Shown in pieces: positions 24,498 to 35,820 of a stretch of DNA of 64,000 nucleotides; positions within the stretch are counted from its first letter, which is position 1; each line of letters begins with the position of its first letter. The translations under genes were made by a program, and so were the position numbers. Under the pieces are notes generated by a model. It was not told the origin of the DNA. It made no database searches and saw nothing but the letters and a program-made list of their open reading frames with translations. Origin of the DNA: Ipomoea triloba. Taxonomy: Eukaryota > Streptophyta > Magnoliopsida > Solanales > Convolvulaceae. The stretch is from contig NC_044924.1 of assembly GCF_003576645.1 (NCBI RefSeq), positions 3,858,316 to 3,922,315 on the forward strand, given 5' to 3'.

Positions 24498-24914
24498 ATG
24501 ACATCCAAAGCCATTCTGATCCTTGCTTTCGTGCTAATCACCTCAACCGCCATCCTCGCAGCCCGGCCTGAACCGGAAGAGCTCAATCGCCTCGCATCCC
24601 AGAGAGGCGACGGTGGCGGGTTCGGAGCACCGTACTTCGGGTCGGGAACCGGGTTCGGAGTGCCCGGATTTGGGAGCGGATTCGGAGGAGGGTATGGATC
24701 CGGGTACGGTGGTCCGGCCGGAGGGTACGCGGGAGGCGGCGTGGTGAGGCCGACGGTGGTTTGCAAGGACAAGGGCCCCTGTTACGGCAAGAAGCTGAGG
24801 TGTCCGGCCAAGTGTTTCAAGTCGTTCGCTAAAGGCGGGAAGGGCTACGGCTACGGCGGCGGCGGCGGCGGCTGCACCGTCGATTGCAAGAAAAAATGCA
24901 CCGCTTATTGTTAA
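24498..24914 (+). CDS. Secreted glycine-rich protein with C-terminal cysteine module (138 aa)
   Basis: A signal peptide (about residues 1-21, hydrophobic core I-L-I-L-A-F-V-L-I-T, A-I-L-A-A cleavage region) is followed by a short charged stretch. A Gly/Phe/Tyr-rich region comes next (about residues 37-82). The C-terminus has eight cysteines in the arrangement C-x5-C-x6-C-x3-C, then a Gly-rich spacer and C-x3-C-x3-C-x4-C. The C-K-D-K-G-P-C-Y and C-P-A-K-C-F motifs fit a plant family of small cell-wall glycine-rich proteins. Single exon, high GC against its surroundings. Biochemical role unknown; structural or wall-associated function is likely. The minus-strand frames here are shadows. Confidence 0.88.
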   Translation: MTSKAILILAFVLITSTAILAARPEPEELNRLASQRGDGGGFGAPYFGSGTGFGVPGFGSGFGGGYGSGYGGPAGGYAGGGVVRPTVVCKDKGPCYGKKLRCPAKCFKSFAKGGKGYGYGGGGGGCTVDCKKKCTAYC

Positions 24915-26179
24915 GCGGCGCATGCAGATCTATCGTTCGTAAACGTTAATGAAAGCTACGCCCTTATACATATATGGGATTACCTGTCTCTATATACGTG
25001 GCTGGTAAGATGACTAGATCGAGATTATATATATATATATATATAGTCCATAGTATATGATGCTATGGTACTGTCAGTTAATATTATTAGCAGCTATATA
25101 TGTCCTGCAACTATGTATGATCTATGAAGAATGATGGTCTGTAACGTACGAGTTCAGCGGTTTTTACTCCTTTTCCACGAGAAATGAGATAGATATTAGT
25201 ATTACACTTTCTTATTACAAGTTACATTTACATTTTTATAATGATCCGACCTATCTCATGAATCAATATAGAGTATAAGTTTATTGGGCATACTACGTGA
25301 GGTGTCCATGCCATATTTCTAGGGTTATTTTTGTGCTATCATGCATATATTTCGTGAGCAAAACTGGAAAATTCACTCAAAATTAAGTGAGCTGGAAAAT
25401 TTTACCTTTATAGTTTATAAGTCTTAGTATGTTGTATTATATTAGGGTTTCATACATGACATGATAATCCATAAACAAAACATTTTGGATGTCATAAACA
25501 TTCATTTATGACCATACCTTTAACCACTTGGCGTCCCCATTAATAAGCTGAGTATCCCAACACCAACCAAAACGCGCTTTCCGCCATTTCGCCCATAAAT
25601 GACATAATGCAGCAAGTCAGCAACCAGTCCTGTTGCCATCATTGCATGAAATTAATATATTAGTAATGCCATCATTACCTTGATTCATGAATTCGATTCT
25701 TATCAATAGTCTCTTAGTCAAACTCATCGCGTAAGATATTCTTAGTGTAATTTAATTACATCTTTAATGTGGTTACATGTTATTATACAAGAATGACTCA
25801 ATACATATCTTCATAACGATTGCGCATTTCTTTATGTTGACCAAAAAAACATATATTACTATATTAGTAATGCATGTAACTGAATAAAGATGGAAATTAA
25901 ACAACTCCAACCAAATTAATTCTACAGTTAATTTTGTAACTACAAAATTTCAAGTTGAATGGATATTAGCTTTCAAAGTTTCAACTCTATAGAAGTTGAA
26001 TGGATATTAGCCTTCTTAGTTTAAACTAATCAGTCACCTAGTCACATTTACTACTACTACAGTTGTACTTAATAACGTGTTAGTGGCACCGTTAATTAGA
26101 TAAAGCTCCACTACCCTGGAGAGGTGCATAATCATTTCCAGCACCAACAAAATCCCTTCCATTTGGTATCTGCCTCAAT
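24915..26179. other. Spacer downstream of the glycine-rich protein gene
   Basis: No gene was seen. The piece at about 25185-25275 (tattagtattacactttctt... gatccgacctatctcatga) looks like a decayed relative of the MITE at 21554-21999. Confidence 0.35.
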
Positions 26180-26180
26180 A

Positions 26181-26316
26181 ATGTTGATGTTAATTAAGTC
26201 AACTAAAACAATTCGGACCTAACTTGTATTTATTGATGTAACTTTGGTATGTTGATGTTAATTAAGTCAACTAAAACAATTCGGACCTAACTTGTATTTA
26301 TTGATGTAACTTTGGT
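26181..26316. repeat. 68-bp tandem duplication
   Basis: The segment starting atgttgatgttaattaagtc is repeated once, at 26181 and 26249, without visible differences. This suggests a recent local duplication. Confidence 0.92.
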
Positions 26317-26332
26317 AAAATACAAGATATCT

Positions 26333-26500
26333 TTTTTTTTTTTTAATACTACTAACTCTATTACAATGCAATATTTGTTCATAACTACTTTCTCAACCAA
26401 TTGAAGCACAAGAGTTAGTATTGCCTCCACTGAGGCTCGAACCCACCACCTCCCGTATAAAGATAAGGGTTTGATGCCACTGGACTACAAGGTCCTTGGC
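26333..26500 (-). mobile_element. Intact tRNA-derived SINE, family 1, with 16-bp target-site duplication
   Basis: On the minus strand it starts gccaaggaccttgtagtcca, has a B-box (gggttcgagcc), continues through cagtggaggcaatactaac and 'caattggttgagaaagtagt', and ends in an A tail (the T tract at 26331-26344). It is flanked by aaaatacaagatatct at 26317-26332 and 26501-26516. There is no coding sequence, as expected of a SINE. Confidence 0.9.
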
Positions 26501-26813
26501 AAAATACAAGATATCTATTTGTTCAATAATGCAATCCACTAATAGCAATAAATTAGAAGAATGGCCCATGCCGCCCATGTCTTGGGCCATATTACGTGCC
26601 CAAATCAACGGATGTGTATATCTGATAAAGATTAGACTAGCATTTAAATATTTTTAATATTATGCTACAAATTAGCATGAACAAGATTTATCATGAATAA
26701 CTATCCCTTAGATTATAATTACTTAATAATGGGAGATAATGAAAAATGTAGAAGAAAGAGATTTACAAATAAATCTGCTAAACAAAAGATTGGAGCGGTT
26801 AGCTGTAACACTA

Positions 26814-28617
26814 TTATTCTCCAAGGTATTTGCATATCTCATAACTTTTATTGCCAATCTTACACAAAATGCTACTAAATTTGGTTGTAAAAATGGGCTT
26901 CTGTTGTGAACTCCCAACAAGATATCTCTTCATCTCTTCTTCTACCATACTCTTCAGTGTATCACTGATGTCACCTAATGCCCACGCTGTGGATATATGA
27001 GGACGCGGATCCTGAAATCAACGTGCAATAGTGTATGCTTATATGATAAGAAAAGCGTTAACCAAAATTATAAATGGTGGAATCAATGGTAGAAGAAGAG
27101 CTTTTGGTTCTCCGATCTAACCTTGTAAAATTCTGGAAGATTGTGAAGCCTATACACCTCATTAACAGCTTGAATCTGTTTTGTTATCTAGATCACGAGA
27201 ATCTACATAAGTTTCCTCCTGATTTCTATGAAATAAATTGTCAAGCACTCAAGACACATAGAAATAGGAAGCTAAGATTGAATTTGTATTGTTGAAACTC
27301 TGTGAAAAATACTCAACAGCAGTGCAAGGGTAAAAACTGAAGGATATATTTACGAGTGAATTGTACATAAGTGAAACTAAAGAGAGGCAACAAAAACAAA
27401 TATGTTGGGATTTCATGAGTCAAATGAAACCAGTTAAAGATACAAGTATATAAGAAAACTAAACAGTCAACTAGGTTATTATAGGCTGTCGGTCATACCT
27501 CAAATAAGCCTCCTTTGACAACTTCCAGCGACAGAAAAGTGCGAGTGCAATCATCATTCACAAAAATCTCCCATTTGTCAAAATTTATCCAATACCTGTT
27601 TTCAATCCAAAGCAAGGGTTTAGACATTTGTAGAAGTTTAAAAACGTTGATCATAAGCTGAGGTTCATTTACTGTCATATACACACACATATCACAGATT
27701 CACAGAGGCCACCGCCATACCTCTTCTGAGAATGCAGCCTCTGGCGAAACATTGAGACTATTGAGTTGATCTGGTGTAATCGAATGGGAACAGTCCTTCC
27801 CAAACTTATATGAAATTCCCTACCTAAGGCAACTTGCTCAAGCTTACTGTTCTCTCTCATCAAACTACTCAAAGGCACATCAACATCAACAGCATTAAGA
27901 CCAGGAACAAGAGCTGTGACCCTCTCCAAAAACTGAGCCAACTCCTTCCTCGAAGCAGATGGTATATGAACTATAATGGCAAAATTAGTATCAAAAACCA
28001 ATAAATATCTCTCTATGATGATAAAAAACATAAAAATCTGTTCTTTGTATGTACTCCATTTCCAAAATCAGAGTCAACACCATTTTGCAAAGTTATCCAT
28101 TCAGTTGAAATGACAACACAAATCAAGATACTCCACATTACCTGAAGGCTATTACTATTTACTAAGCTGTCATCAATAAATTATATATAGCACATATGAA
28201 GTAGGAATTTTGGGGAGCCAATGATCAAATTTACCAGGAATGTAAACATGAAGAGCGTAATTGCCTTCTACATGAGGGAAGCTTCTAACTCGATTGACTT
28301 GACTGCTTTGCAAGTAATCAAACGAACCTTCACGGACAAAACATCGAACATTTGGTGAGCAGCTATAGAGTAACACATATTACCATAGCACAAAGGTATT
28401 TACACGCGGTTCTGTAAGCTAAGTATGTAAATTATGGTGGAGAAATAAGTTTACCCAATGAACTGGGCGTGTCGAGTAGAGAGACAGGAGGCGGCGGCAG
28501 AGGCGTGAATGTATCGGCGGCGATGGAAGTGGAGGTGGAGGGCGGAGGAGGAGTGGGATCGGATTCTGAGTCGGAATCAGAAGAAACGTCGCCGTATGAG
28601 GCTTTCAAAGCATCCAT
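26814..28617 (-). CDS. USB1: U6 snRNA phosphodiesterase USB1, 6 exons, 288 aa
   Basis: Exons (minus): 28617-28455, 28327-28235, 27970-27721, 27595-27499, 27187-27122, 27011-26814; joined 867 nt in frame. USB1 is a 2H-type 3'-5' exonuclease that trims and modifies the U6 snRNA 3' end. Both catalytic H-x-S motifs are present: E-F-H-I-S-L-G-R-T in exon 3 and P-R-P-H-I-S-T-A-W in exon 6. Other family blocks are S-F-P-H-V-E-G-N-Y-A-L-H-V-Y-I-P, F-V-N-D-D-x-T-R-T-F-L-S-L-E-V and I-Q-A-V-N-E-V-Y-R-L-H-N-L-P-E-F-Y. The N-terminus is a low-complexity D/S/P region as in other USB1 proteins. All ligand and catalytic positions I can see are normal. A second in-frame ATG is not needed, since the start at 28617 heads a D-A-L-x-A-S-Y-G-D segment typical of plant members. 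Confidence 0.93.
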
Positions 28618-28681
28618 CTTCTCACTTTTCCCGTTCTTTCCTTGCTTTCCTCAATCGTCACTGATCATCCATTCTAGCTTT

Positions 28682-28724
<43 letters not shown>

Positions 28725-28883
28725 AATCATCCATTCTAGCTAGAAGCTGAGCAGCGCCAAGCTTGAAAATTCAATTAATTGGTAATTTGGCCTCCAGTTT
28801 TTGTGAATTTCAATGAGACCATATAAGATTTGATAAATTACAGTTTGGTCTCTATAATTTTTATTATTTTTTTTTGGAATAAA
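28618..28883. other. USB1 promoter region with poly-T tract
   Basis: A T run of about 37 bases lies at 28682-28718. No TATA box was identified with confidence. Confidence 0.4.
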
Positions 28884-29254
28884 GGTTAAATAGGCCACTG
28901 ATTTAAAATAATATTTTAATAATTTAAAATTAAATAATTAATATTTAAAAAAAAACTATCTTCGTCTCCATTGCCTCATCTCCCCGTCCCGACCATGGAG
29001 ACGAAGACGGCTGTCTCCGACTTTTTTTTTTTTTTTTTTTTAATTTTAATTTAAAATTAATTAATTTATTAATTAAAATTATTTAAAAATGATTTTTTTA
29101 AAATCGGTAACCGCCATGTCAGCATAATTTCAGGTAAACGGGTAAACGGGTCATTTATTACATGAGTTTGTGTAGTTCAGGGACTCAATTACATTATTTT
29201 TTAGTTCAATGATCTAATTACAATTTGATGTGCAGTTTAGTGACTTATTTGACC
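28884..29254. mobile_element. Probable terminal-inverted-repeat MITE (about 371 bp)
   Basis: The left end ggttaaataggccactg and the right end cagtttagtgacttatttgacc are inverted copies of each other with a few differences. A second related, shorter copy without clean ends lies at about 29400-29640, sharing the 'ggtaaccg', 'ttcaggtta/ggtaaa', 'actcaatt(a/g)cattgttttt' and 'gtttaatgacttatt' blocks. No certain target duplication was found. Confidence 0.5.
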
Positions 29255-30178
29255 CCTATTCTTTTCTTTTTTCTTTTTCATACATGATAAAATAAACAAA
29301 GGTATAGGACCACAACGTCCACAAGTATAAGCCAGGTGGCCCCTACAACATTTACCATGAGTAAATATATACATTAGAAGCATTGTAAAAAAACTTTTTA
29401 TATTAAGTGTGTATCATGGAAAATAAATTATTTTGTACATTGATTTTTAATTTTAATTTTAATAATTAATTATTTTATTTAAAATTATTTTAAAATATTA
29501 TTGTTAAAATTGGTAACCGGCACATCATATATAACAAGTCATTTTAGGTTAAATTGCATGAATTTGTGTTGTTCAGAAACTCAATTGCATTGTTTTTGAG
29601 TTCGATGGCTTGCAGTTTGATGTGTAGTTTAATGACTTATTCCTAAGAAAAAAAATAATAAAATCAAAATAATATGAACCATTCATATTTCAACAAACAA
29701 TTACACTAACATTTTTTTAGTTCCCATTAAGAACCGCTATTAAATTTGTATGTATTGTATGTAGATGTAGATAGATGTAAATGTAGAAATCCAAACAAAG
29801 CAAAATGTGGGACTTGACTATTTCCTAGTACTCAATGCATCAAACTTCATTGAGTGACCAACATCATATGTAGGATAACATCAATTCACCTATAATGTGA
29901 GCTAAAGAAAAATGTCCAAGAAAGAGATTTACAAATGAATCTGCTAAACAAAAGATTGGCGCGGGTATGGTTTTCCTACTTGTTCTTTTTAGCACAATGT
30001 GGATTGTTTAACATACATGACAAGAATGAACACAACAAACATATGATGAAACAAGCTCATCTGTGTAGCTTAACTCGACAGTTTTACCCGCGCTGCTCTC
30101 CTCTATGGCATTCGCAAATGCCTGTACAACTCACTGCAATATCGCCCTGAACTATTGTACCTGCGGAAAGTGCAACTT
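29255..30178. other. Spacer and SCAMP 3' flank
   Basis: Holds the second MITE-related block (29400-29640). A segment of about 58 bp at 29907-29965 nearly matches 26741-26801 downstream of USB1. No gene was recognised. Confidence 0.4.
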
Positions 30179-33100
30179 TCATATGGCTGCCCTTAAGGCT
30201 CCTCTAGCAGCCTCGCGCTTCATCTCTGCAGCTTTACCGCTGCCTCTGAAGTACATGTATACTTGCTGCATGATGGCACAGCAACAAAACATTGAATTCC
30301 CCAGAAAATGTTTTAGTTTTCGATGGAGATATAAATTGTGTAATGATTCAAACCTGTATAACCCAAATGCTGAGAACTGACTCGAGACAGAACAGCCCAA
30401 AACCAATGAAGTAGAAAACCTAAACAGGAAATTGAAATGTCAGGCAGATTCTTGCTATTCATGTTTGATAAAGGAACAATCAGCTACAATGAGAACTTAC
30501 CCCAACCAAAACATTGTCACCAATGAGATCAACAGCAGGCAGGATACCTCTGTTCCAGAATATGATGCAAGGTTAGACAATTGGTAAATGTATAAAAATA
30601 ACTTGTCCTTTTTTAGTGCAAATAATTTCAGGACAAACTTTTAATCATCTACTCATCTATAAACATGTCCTATTAATCAATTCTAAGTGCTCCAACTATG
30701 AATAACTTCATAAGAAAGATGTAGATGTTCAGATGCCACAAAGCACTTACGTTAGAGATTTTCCTTTGAAAACTATTGGAGGAGCAACAGCAGCAAAGAT
30801 ACAGAATCCAATGTGAAGCTGTATGCCAGGAAATATGTGATAAATCCTTCAAGCTCGGCAAAATTTTGGATGTCAAAGTCTAGGAAAAATTTAGTACTTT
30901 AGGACAGGGAACTTACCAAATAAAACAAGAAAAACCGCCCGAATGTAAAAGCACTTTCTTTTCTGCAAAACATTAAAAATAAGTACCACCTCAACCAATA
31001 GAAAGTAATTTTTTAAAAGTAAAAAAATGAAGAAATAAAGAAAAGTTTAGGAAATAATGACATTAAGGAATTCAAGGTATAGCCAAAAGTTAGTATGGTC
31101 TCAACGAATGAGAGAAGAAAAAAGGAAAAAAATTAGGGAAGAAAGAAAAGCTTATGACATCAGGAAGATAAAGGAATAGGCACAAGTTAGTATGGTCAAG
31201 GCAATGCTATCTCCATGATTTAAAATTTAAAATAAAAAATAAAAATGGCAACTGGCACATGTAAAATTTCATTAAAGCTGGTAGATTTACCAAAAAAAAA
31301 AAAAAAACTAAACTGTATTTCTGACATAAAAAGTGCATCACAAATTCCCATAAGGAAAAAGACCACCTTTACATATGAGAGAATTGAGAGATGACCTATT
31401 TTGGAAGTGTAACCCACAGATGGAGCAAGTTAAATTTCATTCCACAGTGAATATGGATATTTACCTAAAAGCACGGTAGAGTGGACGATACCACAGCACA
31501 TAGGCTCCTGGAACCCCTGAGATGAAGTAGATGATAGATAGAAACCAGATCTTCACATCTGCGAGAAAAAAATGTCATGTTAGAGCATTTGGTCAAATGC
31601 ATGATGAGATGCAGATGAAAACACCAAACTAGAATCAACATTAACAAACCTCCATGTTTAATCCATGCAGTAGTGACAGCAATTATATTCCATAGGAGAC
31701 ATGCAAAAAGCCCTGCTCACAATCAACATATTCTCAGAGCATGTACAAAAATAAATAAATAAATAAATAAAGGTATACATTTATAAAAAAAAAAAAAAAG
31801 AAAAAAAAAGCAGATAAGCAGATCAAAGGAGCAATGCAAATAGCACAAAAATCTTTAGTCCAGCAGGATAAATCTCTGTGACAATGCATAGCATTTTATT
31901 GTTTTAAAACAACTCAAACAGCCTAATTAAAGAGAGTTGCATGAAAGGCAAAGGGGAAAAAAAAAACAAACAAACAAAGAAGTAGATCCTCATTACTGAA
32001 ACTCCCAGGTAGTACAAATGTACAATAAAATATGGCATACCTAAGAAGGTTGTAAAAGCAACATATTGCAGCCTCTGCAGATGAATTGGTATTTCATTCG
32101 CAATATCATGATGGATTATTGGGAAGAATGGTGGCCAATTCTTTTCCTCAAGAACAATACCAGCTGCAAAGCAACGAGGATGTTTGGATTTGTAAGTCAT
32201 TAAGCATATAAATAAGAGACCCAGATTAATGCTTTATTATCTTACATTACAATCCTGCAGGCATGTTATATAAGACAGAAAAGACATGAGAAGAAAAATG
32301 GGTATAAGAAAATTGAAATAATAAAGTTTTGAGGAAATTAAAAAAGGAAAATACTGAAATTTATTTAGATCTAACCGATGATTAGCAATAAAAGGAGCAC
32401 AAAGGGGAAAAGAATTCAAATAAGAGGATAGAGAACCTCTTGCAGCAGCATCTTCCTTCCGCTTCAACTCCTGCATAGTATTAATGAACCAAGAAAAAAA
32501 AAACAAGTAAATACTATAATTATCATAAGGTTGGAGAGAATGGAATTTTTTTTTCACTACATAAGAATGGAAATTTTCATTAACTCCAGCTGGAGACAAG
32601 TTGAAGATAGAATAATGGGATTTAGATACAACGATGTATAATACATCAATTGAAATTTTGACCATGCTTAAGGGCAGTGAAACATCTTTTTGCAAAATAA
32701 CCAAATATCTGAGGTTCATTATATGTACTGTATGCACTACACTCCATCTAAGAATATGAGGGAGGCACACAGCTGAGTCTATCAAATGCAGTCTTGCTAG
32801 CAGTTTACAAAAAGTAGCAGGACACAAATGCATTATCACATGTGAAGGCTAGATTTTCCATTAACGTATACCTGTTCTCTCCTCCTCAGTTCAGCCTCTT
32901 TAGCCTGCAACTCCCTCTCTTTCTTTTTTAAATCCTGCATTCAATGTTGACTTAAATTTGAGAGTCAAAGATAGACATCAAATCAAGACAAGAATGATGA
33001 ACATGGTTGTATGCATTCATCAATTATGAAAGGTTTCACAAACCGCAGTGCTATCAAGTGGAATATCAATAGAGGCATTGTTATAGAAACCAGCTGGTTC

Positions 33101-34457
33101 GGGAGGAAGGGGAGAAAGCCTCGACTTTGTGGCAGGGGGGACACTCCCAGTGCCCTGTAAAAGTCCCAAAACCAATGTGGAATATGTTAGCAATAGAGCA
33201 TATTCAAAAACAATCACGCAATTAATAAAAGACACTTGGACACTATTATGAAAACCAAAATATTCCCTTACATCAAGCCAGCATGCAGAGACTGGACTTT
33301 CATTGAAATGAAATTCTTCAACACCAAATGTTATCTCCACTTCCATGGGGGAAATGGAAATGAGTAGAAAACAACACGAGTTCCATAAAATAAGTACATT
33401 ATTGAAAAATTCACTACTATGATGAAATTTCAGAATTGATTCTCTAGAAGCATGGAAATGCAATAACAATGCAGCATCCAGAAGCACTCATAAAAATATA
33501 ACCCTAAAAATGTTTTTGCACCTGAATCGATAAATAACACAAATACAGAGTATTTTATAAACTAATCTTATAAGACAATAGTTCAAAGTAACAACATAGA
33601 AAACACAAGGGTTGATTCTTTCAACTGAAATATGTTGGGCCACATTTCATAGCTTTTCAAAACTCATGTTCATTCTATCAGTAATTGATATTGACCAAAT
33701 TATTAACAGGTAATTACTACTTAATTTCCAGCTACAGGCATCAAGAATCAGAGCAAGCCAGAGGAAAACTGATGAGGAAATGATTTGGGATGTCACAGAG
33801 AAGGGTCATTGCACCCAAAAACAAGTACAAGAAAAAACCGATTTTTAGCCTTCATCTCCCCACAGATGACAGAACCACACATTCCCTCACAACCTAAACT
33901 CAGATGGCACTTTTTTTTTCCCATAAACACAGGCTACACAATCATAAGTGGATAATTATGAGTCTTTCCATCCGTCACAGAAACAGATCCTATGTTCATA
34001 CAAATCCATAACAATAAACTAAAATTGCAATTTGCAAATCAGCATATCAAAGTCAAAGATAGCCAAAAGCAATGTTAAGCTCCAATTTATCATACAAACA
34101 CTGAATTCAGACATCAAGCAATAACTTTGCAGAAGTATACGACATATAACAGCATACAATCGAGCTAAATCAATCAATTGTACATATCATACACAAACCT
34201 TTAAAAAAATTCCAAGTTCAGCGCCAGCTTCACATTATACGCTGATTTAAATAAGCTCAATCCAATTAGAGCATACAGAAACAACAAATAGACATAAACA
34301 CAGATTTCAGTTCTAAACTTAAGAAATCGCGTAAACACGCGGAGAGAAGTTGAAATGTACATGTATACGCACAGAGAGGGAAAGAGAGAGAGCTTACAGC
34401 AAAAGGATTAACTTCTTCTTCTTCAGCAAAAGGGTTGTGATCGTAACGGCCGGCCAT
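30179..34457 (-). CDS. SCAMP: Secretory carrier-associated membrane protein (SCAMP), 12 exons, 287 aa
   Basis: Exons (minus): 34457-34398, 33154-33044, 32934-32872, 32470-32437, 32163-32041, 31712-31650, 31558-31465, 30962-30917, 30818-30751, 30549-30501, 30419-30354, 30265-30179; 864 nt. SCAMPs are four-helix membrane proteins of the plasma membrane, trans-Golgi and endosomes that act in exocytic and endocytic traffic. Two N-P-F motifs (H-N-P-F-A, V-N-P-F-A) lie in the first 20 residues. A Lys/Glu/Arg-rich coiled coil follows (about residues 58-89). The [12 protein letters not shown] segment precedes four hydrophobic helices. Between helices 2 and 3, [18 protein letters not shown] matches the amphipathic family signature. 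The C-terminal tail is short and basic. Length is typical of plant SCAMPs. All junctions are GT..AG. Confidence 0.95.
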
Positions 34458-35820
34458 TTCTGGTGAGTGACTCTTCACCTAGCAGAGAATCTGAGATCTG
34501 AATAGTCAGTGGCAGGAAAAGAAGGCAGCTTGCTAGACAAGAGATTTGAAGAAAGAGAGGCTTCAGACTTGGAATTTTCAAATTTCAGGAGCTTCTTACA
34601 ATGGAAAAAAAATATGGAGAAATTCAAGTCTAGAGAGAGAAACATCGGTCTTTGGTCAGCTTTGAAATTCTGTTTTGTTTTTGTACATAATCATATTAAA
34701 CTACTATTAAAAAAAAGAAAAAAACGAAACTTTGTAATAAGTTGATTTTGTATTGTGTGTAATTTTTTTTTTAATTTCTAAAGACGAGGGTTTTTCTTTT
34801 CTTTTCTTTTTTTGTGCTTGATTTTATTTGTTAAAATAATTATTTGTTTTATAAATATTATGCGATAGCATTTTTCTTTTAAAGATAATGGCTTGAAATG
34901 AATAATATATAAATTCCATTCCGGCATGCCACCAGTGATGTCAAGAGGAAGGAAAGTGGATTAGAGACTTATTAAATTCGGATTTGTTTGTAATGGAGTT
35001 GGTTGATTATTCAAGATTGTCATTTCATGATTTAAATAATTTTTTGTTCAAAGACATTTTAATCATGTATTAAAAAATTATAACTTGGTATTGTCAGATA
35101 CATAAAAACAAATATAGTTGAAGAAAAATATAACATTATTTTTTAAAATTTGTATAGCAATTTAACATTATGTTTTAAATATATGTTGAATATCAAATTT
35201 GACCTTACAAATCTCAGTCAGTACTCTTTATATTAAAAAAATATTATATTTACTCGTATTCTCTCTACTTCCAACTTTTACTTCTCTACTTAAATTTGTG
35301 ATGTAAACACTTTAGATCAACATGAAAAAAATAACATATCAGCGTCTCTCATATCATAAAATTTTAGGGAGTAATAGAAATCCGTTATATTTTTGTTTGA
35401 CAACTGAAAAAACAGCCACCTTCGTGGCTGTTCATTGCAAGGAAGTTGGTGTTCTTCTAGAATATATGAAAATTCTGGTCAGCTTTTCTTTGGTTCATAC
35501 CAACCAATCCCATTCTGGATTCAGCGATTTAAGCAATTTTATAATGCACACAAAAAATAAAAATCATATTGAGGATTTGAGGGCATATAATATATATAAT
35601 AAGTGGTGTACTAATTGACTTGAGAATTATAATTATTATAATGCAATTAGTACTATTGAATAAGGAATTACAGCCTTTTTTATTCTTTAAAAAATTAAAA
35701 GTAATATATGATGTGGTTATGGACATCAATGTAAATATGTAATTGAGTGTTGTTGATCCATGTTCGTATAAAGGCACCATTTTGAGTGGATACGAGATGT
35801 ATGAATGTGGGTTTCAAGTT
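34458..35820. other. Spacer between SCAMP and DUF707 genes
   Basis: Includes the SCAMP promoter (34458-34700) and the DUF707 3' flank. AT-rich with no gene or repeat family recognised; the plus-strand frames at 34509-34745 and 35322-35618 have no family features. Confidence 0.4.
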
